Source: Slackia isoflavoniconvertens (GTDB lineage: Bacteria > Actinomycetota > Coriobacteriia > Coriobacteriales > Eggerthellaceae). From it: a stretch of DNA of 64,000 bases. Each line of letters opens with the position of its first letter. Positions within the stretch are counted from its first letter, which is position 1. This document shows, piece by piece, positions 27,432 to 36,596 of the stretch. The position numbers and the translations under genes were made by a program. The stretch lies in assembly GCF_003725955.1 (NCBI RefSeq), contig NZ_QIBZ01000003.1, positions 62,001 through 126,000 of the forward strand, in the 5' to 3' direction. The notes beneath the pieces are model-generated. The model saw only the letters and a program-made list of their open reading frames with translations, was not told the origin of the DNA and did not search any database.

Positions 27432-28940
27432 TCACTGCTCCCCTGCGTATTTCACGCCCAGAATCTCGAGTTCTTTCTCGTTCAGCCCCACGCCGCGCAG
27501 CATAAGCCGATTGCCGCGCAAACTGTCGATGGCATTGATGCCCATGCCGCCCATGAGCTCCTGAACCTCGTGGTTCCACGCGCGGACCAAATTCACCACG
27601 CGCTCGGCACCGATTTCGGGATTGAGACGCTTCGTGAGGTCGGCGCGCTGCGTGGCGATGCCCCAATTGCACTTGCCGCCTGCACACGCCTGGCACTGAT
27701 GGCAGCCCAGAGCGATAAGCGCGGAGCTTGCGCAGTACACAGCGTCGGCGCCTAAAGCGACGGCACGCACGATGTCGGCCGAATTGCGAATGGAGCCGGC
27801 GGCCACCAGACTCACGCGGCTACGAATGCCCTCGTCGCGAAGGCGCTGGTCAACGCTCGCAAGCGCGAGCTCAATGGGAATGCCCACGTTGTCGCGCGTG
27901 CGAGCCGGCGCTGCACCCGTGCCGCCGCGGAAGCCGTCGACGACGATCACGTCGGCGCCCGCGCGTGCCATGCCGCTCGCGATAGCGGCCACGTTGTGGA
28001 CGGCAGCCACTTTCACCGAAATGGGCTTTGTGTAGTGCGTCGCTTCCTTCAAGCTGAAAATGAGCTGGCGCAAGTCTTCGATGGAGTAGATGTCATGGTG
28101 CGGTGCAGGGCTAATAGCATCAGTGCCCTTTGGAATCATGCGGGTGCGGGACACTTCATCATTGATCTTCTCGCCAGGAAGGTGTCCGCCGATGCCGGGC
28201 TTTGCGCCCTGGCCGATTTTAATTTCGATCATCGCCGCGGTTTCGAGGTAGTGCATATCCACGCCGAAACGGCCCGACGCTACCTGCACGATAGCGTGAT
28301 TGCCATATTTCTCGAGATCTTTATGCAGGCCACCTTCGCCGCAGTTGAAATAGGTGCCCAGCTCCTCGGCCGCCATGGCGAGCGACTTTTGGGCATTCAG
28401 CGAAATAGAACCAAAGCTCATGGCCGAGAACATAATGGGCACATCGAGCTTGATGCGGGGCGGCATCGGCGAGACCACCTTGCGCTCGCGCTCATTGATG
28501 CGCAGCGCCTCGGGACGGCTGCCCAAAAACACACGGGTCTCCATAGGCTCGCGCAGCGGGTCGATGGAAGGATTGGTAACCTGGCTCGCGTTGAGCAGCA
28601 GATGATCCCAGTAAATCGGATAATGCTGGGGATTGCCCATGGAAGAAAGCAGCACAGCGCCGGTTTGCGCCTGCTTGGCGATATCTTGCATGGCGGCAAG
28701 GTTCCAGTTGTTCGAGCCGTTGCCGACCTGGGGCCAATTCGTAATGGCAAGTGCGTTCGTGGGACACATGACCACGCAACGCTGGCAGTTCACGCACTTC
28801 TTGTGATCGGCGACCACACGGCCCAAGTCGGTATCGACCATATGCACCTCGTTAGCGCACTGACGCGCGCACACGCCGCATTGAATGCATTGGTTGGGAT
28901 CGCGCTCGACCTTATAGCGCGGATACGTGAAATCGAGCAT
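27432..28940 (-). CDS. Glutamate synthase central/FMN domain subunit (split GltB2) with N-terminal ferredoxin domain
   Basis: 502 residues. Two Cys clusters open the protein (CIQCGVCARQCAN and CVNCQRCVVMCPTNAL). The FMN-binding glutamate synthase domain follows: FSAMSFGSISLNAQKSLA, KIGQGAKPGIGGHLPG, VIVDGFRGGTGAAPA and the 3Fe-4S region CHQCQACAGGKCNWG. It makes glutamate from 2-oxoglutarate and ammonia delivered by the amidotransferase. GGAGG overlaps the end of the amidotransferase gene. Confidence 0.92.
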   Translation of the reverse strand: MLDFTYPRYKVERDPNQCIQCGVCARQCANEVHMVDTDLGRVVADHKKCVNCQRCVVMCPTNALAITNWPQVGNGSNNWNLAAMQDIAKQAQTGAVLLSSMGNPQHYPIYWDHLLLNASQVTNPSIDPLREPMETRVFLGSRPEALRINERERKVVSPMPPRIKLDVPIMFSAMSFGSISLNAQKSLAMAAEELGTYFNCGEGGLHKDLEKYGNHAIVQVASGRFGVDMHYLETAAMIEIKIGQGAKPGIGGHLPGEKINDEVSRTRMIPKGTDAISPAPHHDIYSIEDLRQLIFSLKEATHYTKPISVKVAAVHNVAAIASGMARAGADVIVVDGFRGGTGAAPARTRDNVGIPIELALASVDQRLRDEGIRSRVSLVAAGSIRNSADIVRAVALGADAVYCASSALIALGCHQCQACAGGKCNWGIATQRADLTKRLNPEIGAERVVNLVRAWNHEVQELMGGMGINAIDSLRGNRLMLRGVGLNEKELEILGVKYAGEQ

Positions 28941-28943
28941 GGC

Positions 28944-30173
28944 TTAGGCCTCCTTCCGAGTGATGCGCGTTTGCTGGTGGATGTCGGGCTCGTTTTCCGC
29001 AGCGGCGTTCTGCTTGGCGCGCGCGACCTCGTCGAGCTGCACCACAAACGGCACGCCGCCTTCGATAGAGCGCACATTCTCGACATCGGGGCACACAAGC
29101 TCGATGGACGCCTGCTCACTGGCCAAATACACCATGGAGTCTTTCTCGCCAACCATCAACGCGCGCAGCTTCAGGCGGTCGTTCAGGGCCAGCAGGCCCT
29201 CTTCCGAACCCAAAATCACCGAGAACGGGCCATTCACGAGCGCGTCGGAATACACGCAACGCAGCGCCGTTTCGAATTCGGCTTGCTCGGGCGGCATGCG
29301 GTCGATGGCATCCCACGAAGGAGCGGCCATGATATGCGCGGCCATTTCCTGAGAGAAACCGTGGCGGCGAACGAGCAGATCGAATAGATAGGTGATGACT
29401 TCGGTATCGGTCTGCAGCGCGCAGTCGTAACCGAATTGCTCGACGTAGCGACGGTTGGTGTCATAGCTGGAAATCTCGCCATTGTGCACGATCGACCAGT
29501 TCAAAAGCGTGAACGGGTGAGCACCGCCCCACCAGCCAGGCGTATTGGTGGGAAAACGTCCGTGCGCAGTCCACAGCCAGGCCTTGTATTCGTCGATACG
29601 GTAGTACTCGCCGATTTCTTCAGGGTAGCCCACGCCCTTGAACGCACCCATGTTCTTGCCAGAGCTTGCGACAAACGCTCCATCGATGTGGGCATTAATG
29701 TAGAACACGCACTGCATGACGTATTCCTGCTCGTCGAATTCGCCCAGTTCAAGCTCATGGTGAGACGGGTGCGGGGTGAGGAAGTAGCGCCAGGTGTCGG
29801 GCGGATTCTTGATCGCCTTCACCGTGGCGGTGGGAATGCGCTCCTGCTTTTCGGAAAGAAAATGCTCGTTGAGATACGCTTCCGTATTCATGCGTGCTTC
29901 ATGGCTTTCATAAAGCACGTGGAACGCATAGAAGTCGGCATATTCCGGATAGATGCCATACGCGGCGAAGCCTCCGCCCAAGCCATTGCTGCGATCGTGC
30001 ATGAGCGCGATGGCCTTCAGAATGTCGCGGCCGTCATGGCGCGCGCCAGACTTGTCCATGATGCCGGCAATGGCGCATCCGGCGGGAATGCGCACGTCGC
30101 CTTCACGCAGGCCGCGGCTGTCAAGCGCGCGTGCGCGGGCTGCCGCCTGCTGCGGCGTTTCAGCATAGTGCAT
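28944..30173 (-). CDS. Class II glutamine amidotransferase subunit (split GltB1)
   Basis: 409 residues. This Ntn-hydrolase domain releases ammonia from glutamine. The catalytic Cys is in AGCAIAGIMDKSG at residue 33, so activity should require removal of a 32-residue propeptide. Other landmarks are TAHGRFPTNTPGWWGGAHPF and NWSIVHNGEISSYDTNRRY. The ATG at 30173 has AGGTG upstream. It is the first gene of a five-gene archaeal-type split glutamate synthase operon. Confidence 0.9.
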   Translation of the reverse strand: MHYAETPQQAAARARALDSRGLREGDVRIPAGCAIAGIMDKSGARHDGRDILKAIALMHDRSNGLGGGFAAYGIYPEYADFYAFHVLYESHEARMNTEAYLNEHFLSEKQERIPTATVKAIKNPPDTWRYFLTPHPSHHELELGEFDEQEYVMQCVFYINAHIDGAFVASSGKNMGAFKGVGYPEEIGEYYRIDEYKAWLWTAHGRFPTNTPGWWGGAHPFTLLNWSIVHNGEISSYDTNRRYVEQFGYDCALQTDTEVITYLFDLLVRRHGFSQEMAAHIMAAPSWDAIDRMPPEQAEFETALRCVYSDALVNGPFSVILGSEEGLLALNDRLKLRALMVGEKDSMVYLASEQASIELVCPDVENVRSIEGGVPFVVQLDEVARAKQNAAAENEPDIHQQTRITRKEA

Positions 30174-31210
30174 GCTGCACCTCATTTCCCCCATTGGCCC
30201 AACCCGGGCAATTCGAGACGTGGCGGCCTCGTCGCGACGGGCGCGTGGCGATGCGCCGCGCCGCAAGGGCTGGGTAGCGAATGTAGTGTTTTTAGGGTAT
30301 GGGTGCAGCGTTTCACGAGCGTGACACGCGTGTTACAGCGAAGTGTAATGTGTGTTTCAAAGGCGTTAACGCCGCAGGAGGAGCACGGAGGTTCGACATA
30401 CGGCGATAGGAGGAATAGCGAACGCTCGCAGAAGGCGGCGGAAAGCGCTACGCGGACGGAAAGGAGCAAGCGCCGGGGGGAAGCGGCGAGCGGCGAGCGA
30501 CAGAGCCGAGAGGCCAGGGGCAGACAGCAGCGGCCAAACAGAATGGCAAGCACCAGGCACCAGGCGCCAAGCGGCAAACGGCAGACAACGATTGACAGAA
30601 CCGGGAGATCGGCAGCGAACGGCAGACGGCAGGCGACGAGCATGCGCAACGACGCCGCGTTCCTCCGAATCGTCCATTGCGTCCAAACAAGGGCGTCGTG
30701 GCAGAAAATGGCGCAATGGGGCCCTTCTGCAAGGTCAATAATTCAAGAAAAAGCGAGTGGCCCGCAATAAGGAATACGTTGTGCCTGATGGGAGGCAACA
30801 TCGATTTCATAGCGAAGTCCCGCCCCGCGAAAAACAGGCCCCATAGCCGCCATTTCTGGCATAGAAATACAATTCCTATGCAATGAGGCCCCCTTCGCGC
30901 ATTTCCCGCCATGGGCAGGGTCATGCCTCGGACCAAAAATCGTTCCATGGACAAGAGCCCATCTCGCAAATGCAATCGATATCAAACAAGAGAACGACCA
31001 TGGCCCACATGCGCAACGAATACCCTCGCCATAAACAGAGAACGAGCCCCGCCAGGCCATTGGCCTGATTGGGCTCGTCTCGTATAACAGCGAAACGCTT
31101 TCGGAGAATCATTATCGAAAGTGTTTCCGTCTTTTCGAACCTTCTTCCCTTAACGCATTTGCGGCGAAAAATCGCCACAGACCGCGCGGTGCCGCATCAG
31201 TTGCAGCACG
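30174..31210. other. 1-kb gene-free stretch with purine-skewed low-complexity core
   Basis: No ORF here has a recognisable product on either strand. 30370-30650 is strongly purine-biased on the + strand, with drifting repeats of GGCAAACGGCAGAC/GCGAACGGCAGACGGCAGG type. 31050-31078 contains a hairpin GAGCCC...GGGCTC with inner CCAGGCC-ATT-GGCCTG. The part next to 30173 carries the presumed promoter of the glutamate synthase operon. Confidence 0.6.
30321..30348. promoter_or_regulatory. Operator-like palindromes upstream of the glutamate synthase operon
   Basis: GTGACACGCGTGTTAC (30321-30336) is palindromic in 14 of 16 positions. Overlapping it, TTACA-N6-TGTAA spans 30333-30348. Both lie ~150 bp upstream of the amidotransferase start. 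The regulator is unknown. Confidence 0.45.
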
Positions 31211-32296
31211 TTATTGCTTGCAGCGCTCTTCGACAGGAACGAACTCCACGCCCTCGTAGCCAAAGACGGCAGGACCAACCGTGGCCAGACCCTCAGGCGT
31301 GCGCCACTGCGGCGCGCAAGGAATGCCCAGCACAATCGCGCGGCAACCGTACTTCAGGGCCTCACCCGTGATGGGAGTGAGCGTTTCGCTATCGAACATG
31401 GCGATAAGATCGGGTGCCGTGCACACCACTTCCCCATTGCACTCGGCGATGAGGAATTCGTTCTGGAAACGCACATCGAGCACGCCGCCCTTATAGGCAT
31501 CCATGCCCTCCAAATGCACCAAGCCACGCGCGAAACCACCGACGGTGCGGCGTTCCACGTCTTCGACCTTGCCGCGGAACAGCTCCACCGCGCCAAGCGT
31601 CTCGCGAAGCTCGGAAATGTCATTGGAGCGCTCTTCGCGGGCACGGCGCAGGATGCGGCCGACGTTTTCGCACAGCGTATACGTGCCGGCCACGCTGTGC
31701 GCCTTGGCCTCGGCGCCCATCATGCCGTAGCACGCGAGCGAAATATTGCCGCCCATTTCCACCGTAGCGCCGCGGCACAAATCTTCGCCGCACTTATTCG
31801 TGGCCGCATGCATGAGCAGCGTATTGCCACGCTCATCGGCCACACCAATGGGACTTGCCGATTGGCCGTACATCGACCACGTCACCATTTGCAACTCAGG
31901 GAACGCGCGGCCCATGCCGTCGGCATCGAGCAGCGGAATGTGGCGCTGCGCCGCAGGAAGCATAGGATGCAGCGAGTTCCAGCCGCCCGCTTCAGACGGA
32001 ATAAGCGCATCGAAGGTATGCCCCACTTCGCGTTCAAGCGCCTCGAGCGCATAGACCGGCTCGGGGCCTGCGGGCACCTTTTCGACGAGCACCGTAGGCG
32101 CTCCAAGGCCCATAGACACCGCAACGCGAGCATCATCAGGCAATTCATCGAGCATAAGCAGCGGAATAGGGCCATTGTCGGCCACGCACTGCTTCGCGAT
32201 GAGAATGCCCACATAGGGATTGCCACCGCCGCCCGACGCCATAACGGCCGCGCCCATCGCGATGTCTTCAACTTCTTGTTCGCCCAAATATCTCAC
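31211..32296 (-). CDS. DUF917 family protein (copy 1)
   Basis: 361 residues. The DUF917 opening is MASGGGGNPYVG, followed by GAPTVLVEKVP, ALIPSEAGGWNSL, DADGMGRAFPELQMVT and PDLIAMFDSETLTPITGEAL. Some members of this Pfam family are described as S-methyl thiohydantoin desulfurases; others accompany hydantoinases with unknown roles. GTG start with AAGGA upstream. It is separated from hyuA by repeat element C. It is paralogous to the gene at 34433-35530. Confidence 0.85.
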   Translation of the reverse strand: MRYLGEQEVEDIAMGAAVMASGGGGNPYVGILIAKQCVADNGPIPLLMLDELPDDARVAVSMGLGAPTVLVEKVPAGPEPVYALEALEREVGHTFDALIPSEAGGWNSLHPMLPAAQRHIPLLDADGMGRAFPELQMVTWSMYGQSASPIGVADERGNTLLMHAATNKCGEDLCRGATVEMGGNISLACYGMMGAEAKAHSVAGTYTLCENVGRILRRAREERSNDISELRETLGAVELFRGKVEDVERRTVGGFARGLVHLEGMDAYKGGVLDVRFQNEFLIAECNGEVVCTAPDLIAMFDSETLTPITGEALKYGCRAIVLGIPCAPQWRTPEGLATVGPAVFGYEGVEFVPVEERCKQ

Positions 32297-32428
32297 GGGG
32301 CGTTCCTTTCACTCCAATGCGCTGTAGTGCTAAAGTATTTTGATAAAGAATAAGAGTTGGGCAAAGCCCAACTCAACTCGTCCGTCTTGCTTCCAAAAGG
32401 CGCATTCGCACCAAAAGCCAGCGAGCAT

Positions 32429-32580
32429 GGGCCCTGGCGAGTGCACTTCGGGCGTTGAAAATGCCTGTGGCATTTTCAATTCCTGCCTATGCGCCCGAGC
32501 GGGCGCGCCCAGCTCAGCTGGGCGAAGCGTACTTCGGTACGCGAGCCGCAGCTTGAACCCGAAATGCGCCGCCAGAGCCC
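32429..32580. repeat. Palindromic intergenic element, copy C
   Basis: CTGGCG/CGCCAG outer pairing (32434-32439 / 32570-32575) extended by GGGC/GCCC. Internal perfect hairpins are TTGAAAATGCC-TGT-GGCATTTTCAA (32455-32479) and GCCCAGC-TCA-GCTGGGC (32507-32523). Core GCGTAC-TTCG-GTACGC (32527-32542) is identical to copy A. It lies between hyuA and the first DUF917 gene. Confidence 0.85.
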
Positions 32581-32665
32581 AGCGCAGCGCCGGCTTCGTG
32601 CGCCGTTCGGTAGAACGGCGCAACCTCAAACCCGAAATGCGCCGCCAGAACCCAGCGCAGCGCCG
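32556..32665. repeat. Tandem duplication in the 3' part of element C
   Basis: A 37-bp unit beginning AACCCGAAATGCGCCGCCAG is repeated at 32556-32592 and 32629-32665 (one G/A difference, period 73). Each copy is followed by a hairpin: GCGCCGTTC/GAACGGCGC at ~32600-32621 and CGTCGTTC/GAACGACG at ~32674-32693. Confidence 0.85.
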
Positions 32666-32700
32666 ACAACTTTCGTCGTTCGCCAGAACGACGAAAACAA

Positions 32701-34272
32701 TTAAATCTTCAGGTCACCCACAGCCTTCACGCGCACGCGGGTCGCATTGCCGGGCAGGTAGGCCAAGGGCACGTCTTCCACTTCGACAATTTGAATCGAA
32801 TCGGGATCGGCTCCGGCCTTGATAGCTTCTTCGGTAGCCAGACCCTTCGCGACCTCGAGTGTTTCGGCGCGGCCGAGCTTGTCGAGCGAGAATACGCGCT
32901 CGATCTGGCCCGACACCTGAGAAATCGCACTGCCCACAGCGTTGGCTTCGCCGAAATTGTTCGGCTTGAGCACGCGAGCTACGCCCTCGAGTTCGCTAGG
33001 AACCAGAATGGAGCCGCCGCCAACGAGAATGACATCGATATCGCCCGCGCTCGTCTTCATGCGGTCAACGCAGTTTTCGACCATTTCGGTCATGACGGCC
33101 CGAGCCTTCTTCACGAGTTCCGGATCCAAATCGGCCACAAGCGCTGGGTCGCCCACGCCTTCAGCAGCGCCCGCCGCAACCACGATGTCGGTCGCGGTGA
33201 GCGTGTGACCGCCGAAACACAACGCCTCTTTCGTCACGCGATAGCCCACCGAATCGGGACCGACGGTCACGGTGCCGTCTTCGTGCTGGCGCACAATCGA
33301 ACCGCCGCCAAGGCCGATCGAAATAATGTCAGGCATGCGGAAGTTCGTGCGAACGCCGCCGATTTCCACGGCAAGCATGCTCTCGCGCGGGAAGCCATGC
33401 GTCAAAACGCCCAGGTCGGTGGTGGTACCACCCACGTCGACGACCACGGCGTCTTTCAAGCCCGTCAAAAACGATGCGCCGCGAATGGAGTTTGTGGGAC
33501 CACACGCAATGGTGAGAATCGGATAGCGCATGGCGTATTCGGCGCTCATGAGCGTGCCGTCGTTTTGGCACAGGTACACTTCAGCGTCGGTGATGTCTTC
33601 ACCCGCAAGAGCCGCGATGAAGCTTTCCGATGTGGTTTTCGCAACGTCGACGAGCGCCGCATTCAAAATGGTGGCGTTTTCGCGTTCAAGCAGACTCACG
33701 CTGCCGATTTCGCTCGAAATGGAAATGGGGAAATCGTCGCCGAGCGCCTCGCGCATGATGGCCGCGGCGCGCGTCTCGTGGCTTGCGTCAACCGGCGAAA
33801 ACACGCTCGTGATGGCAACGCTGTCGCATTCGCCCTTCACCTGGTTCGCAATGCGGCGCAGCTCGTCCTCATCGAGTGGGGCGATTTCGCGACCGTCGAA
33901 CTCGTGCCCGCCGCCCACAAGGAACCACTGATCGCTGATAGCCGTGCGCAGCTCTGCCGGCCAATCGATCATAGGCTTGATGGCGCGCGTCGCGGGCGCA
34001 CCGATGCGAATCACGGCAACGCGATCAAGACGCTTGCGCTCGACGATGGCGTTCGTGCAGTGCGTCGTGCCAAGCATCGCGTAGCCGATACGGGAACGAT
34101 CAACGCCCTCACCGGCAAGCACGGCCTCCATGGCGTTTTCGATGCCGCTCATAACGTCTTCGGTCGTGGGGCTTTTCACGGCCGAGATAAGATTCAGGTT
34201 CTCGTCAAGAACAACGGCGTCAGTGTTGGTGCCTCCGACGTCGATGCCAATGCGCCAGTCTTTGTTGGACAT
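32701..34272 (-). CDS. Hydantoinase/oxoprolinase family protein (HyuA-like)
   Basis: 523 residues. The ASKHA-type ATPase start is RIGIDVGGTNTDAVVLD. TTHCTNAIVERK follows, then VVDVGGTTTDLGVLTHG, GLGGGSIVRQHEDG and the distal ILVGGGSILVPSELEG. The family hydrolyses 5-membered cyclic imides/lactams with ATP. It lies between two DUF917 genes on the same strand, a common association. RBS GAAGGGA. Confidence 0.88.
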   Translation of the reverse strand: MSNKDWRIGIDVGGTNTDAVVLDENLNLISAVKSPTTEDVMSGIENAMEAVLAGEGVDRSRIGYAMLGTTHCTNAIVERKRLDRVAVIRIGAPATRAIKPMIDWPAELRTAISDQWFLVGGGHEFDGREIAPLDEDELRRIANQVKGECDSVAITSVFSPVDASHETRAAAIMREALGDDFPISISSEIGSVSLLERENATILNAALVDVAKTTSESFIAALAGEDITDAEVYLCQNDGTLMSAEYAMRYPILTIACGPTNSIRGASFLTGLKDAVVVDVGGTTTDLGVLTHGFPRESMLAVEIGGVRTNFRMPDIISIGLGGGSIVRQHEDGTVTVGPDSVGYRVTKEALCFGGHTLTATDIVVAAGAAEGVGDPALVADLDPELVKKARAVMTEMVENCVDRMKTSAGDIDVILVGGGSILVPSELEGVARVLKPNNFGEANAVGSAISQVSGQIERVFSLDKLGRAETLEVAKGLATEEAIKAGADPDSIQIVEVEDVPLAYLPGNATRVRVKAVGDLKI

Positions 34273-34432
34273 CGTTTCTATCCCTTCATATATCTATGCC
34301 GATGCGAGCTTGCGTAGCGCGTTGGAACCTATGGGCTTGCCATTTCCGAAAACGGCCGCTAAACCGCTTCGAGAAACGTCAAACCCCGGCACCTTCAACG
34401 CGCCAGAACCCCGCTGGCTCATCCAAAAAAAC

Positions 34433-35530
34433 CTACTGCTCGTTCGCGCTTTCGACAACGCGTTCCTCAACGGGAACGAAATCGATGTCGTAGCCGAAAT
34501 AGCGCGGGCCAGCGATTTCGAGGCCGCGCTCGCTGCGCCAATGCTCATGCACGGGAATGCCAATGACTACGCCACGCGCACCATACTTCATGCCTTCAGT
34601 GGTAATGGGCAGCGCGGTTTCAATATCGAGCACGGCGATGAGGTCGGGGGCCGAGCACAACACCTCGTCGCCCGATTTGGCGAGCAGATGCTCGTTTTGG
34701 AAGCGCAGCTCGCATTCGCGGCCCGCATAATCGTCGATGCCCGCGAAATGCGCGTAGCCACGCACGAAACCGCCCTCGGTACGACGCGCCACATCGTCAA
34801 GCTTGCCTCGGAACAGCTCGAATGCACCGAGCAAATCGAGAATCACCGGCAGCGGATCGACGTTTTGTTCGTGGGCCTCGCGAATGGCACGGCCGATTTG
34901 CTCGCAATAGGTCGACGTGCCGGGAATAGAGGCCTTCTTGGCCTGGGCGCCCGTCATGGCGTAGTCGGCCATGAACACGCTGCCGCCCGTAGTAATGGCG
35001 GCGTTGCGCGAAAGGCGCTCGGCCCATGCGTTGTCGACAGCCTCGACGGTAACCACGTCGCCCTTTTCGTCGCACACCACAGCCGGGCACGCGGGAATGT
35101 CAAACAGCGTCCACGTCACATGGCGCAGCTCGGGAAACGCGCGGCCCATACCGTCACAGTCGACGATGGGCACGCCCTTGGCCGCGGCCACCTGAAACGG
35201 CAGAAGGGAGTTCAGGCCGCCCGCTTCGAGCGGCATAATCGCGTCGAATTTACGGCCCAGACGCTTCTCCAGCGCATCAACCGCGCCTACGCCTTCCATG
35301 CCGTTGGGAACCTTCTCCACGAGTACCGTGGGCGCACCCAACATATGCGATGCGCAGACGAACGCGTCATCGGGCAACTCGTCGAGCGATATCATTTGGA
35401 ACGGACCATATTCATCAATGGCCTGAAGGGCCATGAGCTTGCCGATATACGGGTCGCCGCCGCCGCCTGATGCGAGAACCGCGGCACCAACCGCCATATC
35501 CTCGACTTCGCGCTTGCCAATAGTGCGCAC
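34433..35530 (-). CDS. DUF917 family protein (copy 2)
   Basis: 365 residues. The same motifs as copy 1 appear in order: LASGGGGDPYIG, GAPTVLVEKVPNG, IMPLEAGGLNSLLPF, DCDGMGRAFPELRHVT, PDLIAVLDIETALPITTEGM. I start at the GTG at 35530 (AGGGGA 6 nt upstream, family-like VRTIGKREVEDMAVGAAV); the 28 codons before it do not fit. Retention of both paralogues suggests a hetero-oligomer or two substrates (inference). Confidence 0.85.
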   Translation of the reverse strand: MRTIGKREVEDMAVGAAVLASGGGGDPYIGKLMALQAIDEYGPFQMISLDELPDDAFVCASHMLGAPTVLVEKVPNGMEGVGAVDALEKRLGRKFDAIMPLEAGGLNSLLPFQVAAAKGVPIVDCDGMGRAFPELRHVTWTLFDIPACPAVVCDEKGDVVTVEAVDNAWAERLSRNAAITTGGSVFMADYAMTGAQAKKASIPGTSTYCEQIGRAIREAHEQNVDPLPVILDLLGAFELFRGKLDDVARRTEGGFVRGYAHFAGIDDYAGRECELRFQNEHLLAKSGDEVLCSAPDLIAVLDIETALPITTEGMKYGARGVVIGIPVHEHWRSERGLEIAGPRYFGYDIDFVPVEERVVESANEQ

Positions 35531-35885
35531 GATGTTCCCCTTTCCCTGAAACGGCGTTGCCAGGTAGGCTTTTCGCCACAATACACATACGAGCACTCTA
35601 CCCCATTGGAGCATACAAAGGAATGAGCGACCGGGTGAGCTTTTACAATTTCGTTACGAGCGGCGACGGAATGCGCGCGATTGCCGCCCCAGGGCAATAA
35701 CGGCGGCTTGGCCATGAAAACGCGAAAACGCCTATGAATTCGCTGAACCCACAAGGCGTTCCCACTCAAACTGGGATGCAAAGATTGGCCGCCCAATAAA
35801 AGGATTCCCCCACTATTAACATGCGGGGGAATGGGCGCATCAGGCATATGCTCCCAATTGCGAGAAGGAGGCAAGGACCTGTACG
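35531..35885. other. Gene-free spacer
   Basis: 355 bp between the DUF917 gene start and the MetH-reactivation gene stop. It contains a hairpin ATTCCCCC...GGGGGAAT (35804-35833), possibly the terminator of the metF transcript. I recognise no riboswitch. Confidence 0.45.
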
Positions 35886-36596
35886 CTACCGCTTCCAACA
35901 AGGCGTGCCGGCGGCGCGCAGCGTACAGTTCTGCCTGCAGGCGCACCCCTCGCAGCTCGCCTTCACGCCCGAAGCCTCGTCGAGCTTCGCATCGGCATCG
36001 AACAGGCCCACGAACGCCGTGACGCTCTTTGCGGGAATGAGCAAATTCGATTCCGTCGCCACCATGCCAAGGCGCTTGTCGGCTGCGAGCACGCGCACGA
36101 TTTCCGGCTGAAGCGCAAGCGGCAAATCGCCATAGCCGGGGCTATAGCGCCAGTTCGTGCGCATGCCTCGCTTCGCGGCATCGGCAACCACGGTCGCTTC
36201 ACACGCATCGGCCACACTTTCCACGAGCGAACTTCCCGCCGCACCGTAAATGGCCGCGTCGAGCGCGCTCTGCGCTTTCCGCCGCGCCATGGCCGCTTCG
36301 TTCGCCATGCCAAGTGTGCAAGCCAGAACGGCGCACTCCGCCGCACCTTTCAGATGGCGCGCGATGTCGGCGCCCTCGAGCACAAGCGAGCTGCCCACAA
36401 GCCGCACGCCCCGCTCGCACGCCTCGATAGGAAACGAGCGAAACACGAACCCCGGTCGAGCCTCGCGCTCGCACGCCGCGATGTTTTTGTCGATGCGCGC
36501 CTCCATCTCGGCATCGAGCGTTTGCCCCGCGTAGCCCAAATAGCGCAGCGCCTCTGCCCTATTAACCCTGTAGTCGGGCAATTTGCAGCCAAGCAT
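35886..36596 (-). CDS. Stand-alone MetH-type reactivation (AdoMet-binding) domain protein
   Basis: 236 residues. The vitamin-B12-dependent methionine synthase activation domain is recognisable from RTNWRYSPGYGDLPL and MVATESNLLIPAKSVTAFVG. It has a C-terminal Cys cluster (CEGCACRQNC). In full-length MetH this domain re-methylates oxidised cobalamin; here it is separate. Its ATG overlaps the metF stop (TAATG), so it is translationally coupled to metF. The cognate MetH is not in the window. Confidence 0.85.
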   Translation of the reverse strand: MLGCKLPDYRVNRAEALRYLGYAGQTLDAEMEARIDKNIAACEREARPGFVFRSFPIEACERGVRLVGSSLVLEGADIARHLKGAAECAVLACTLGMANEAAMARRKAQSALDAAIYGAAGSSLVESVADACEATVVADAAKRGMRTNWRYSPGYGDLPLALQPEIVRVLAADKRLGMVATESNLLIPAKSVTAFVGLFDADAKLDEASGVKASCEGCACRQNCTLRAAGTPCWKR

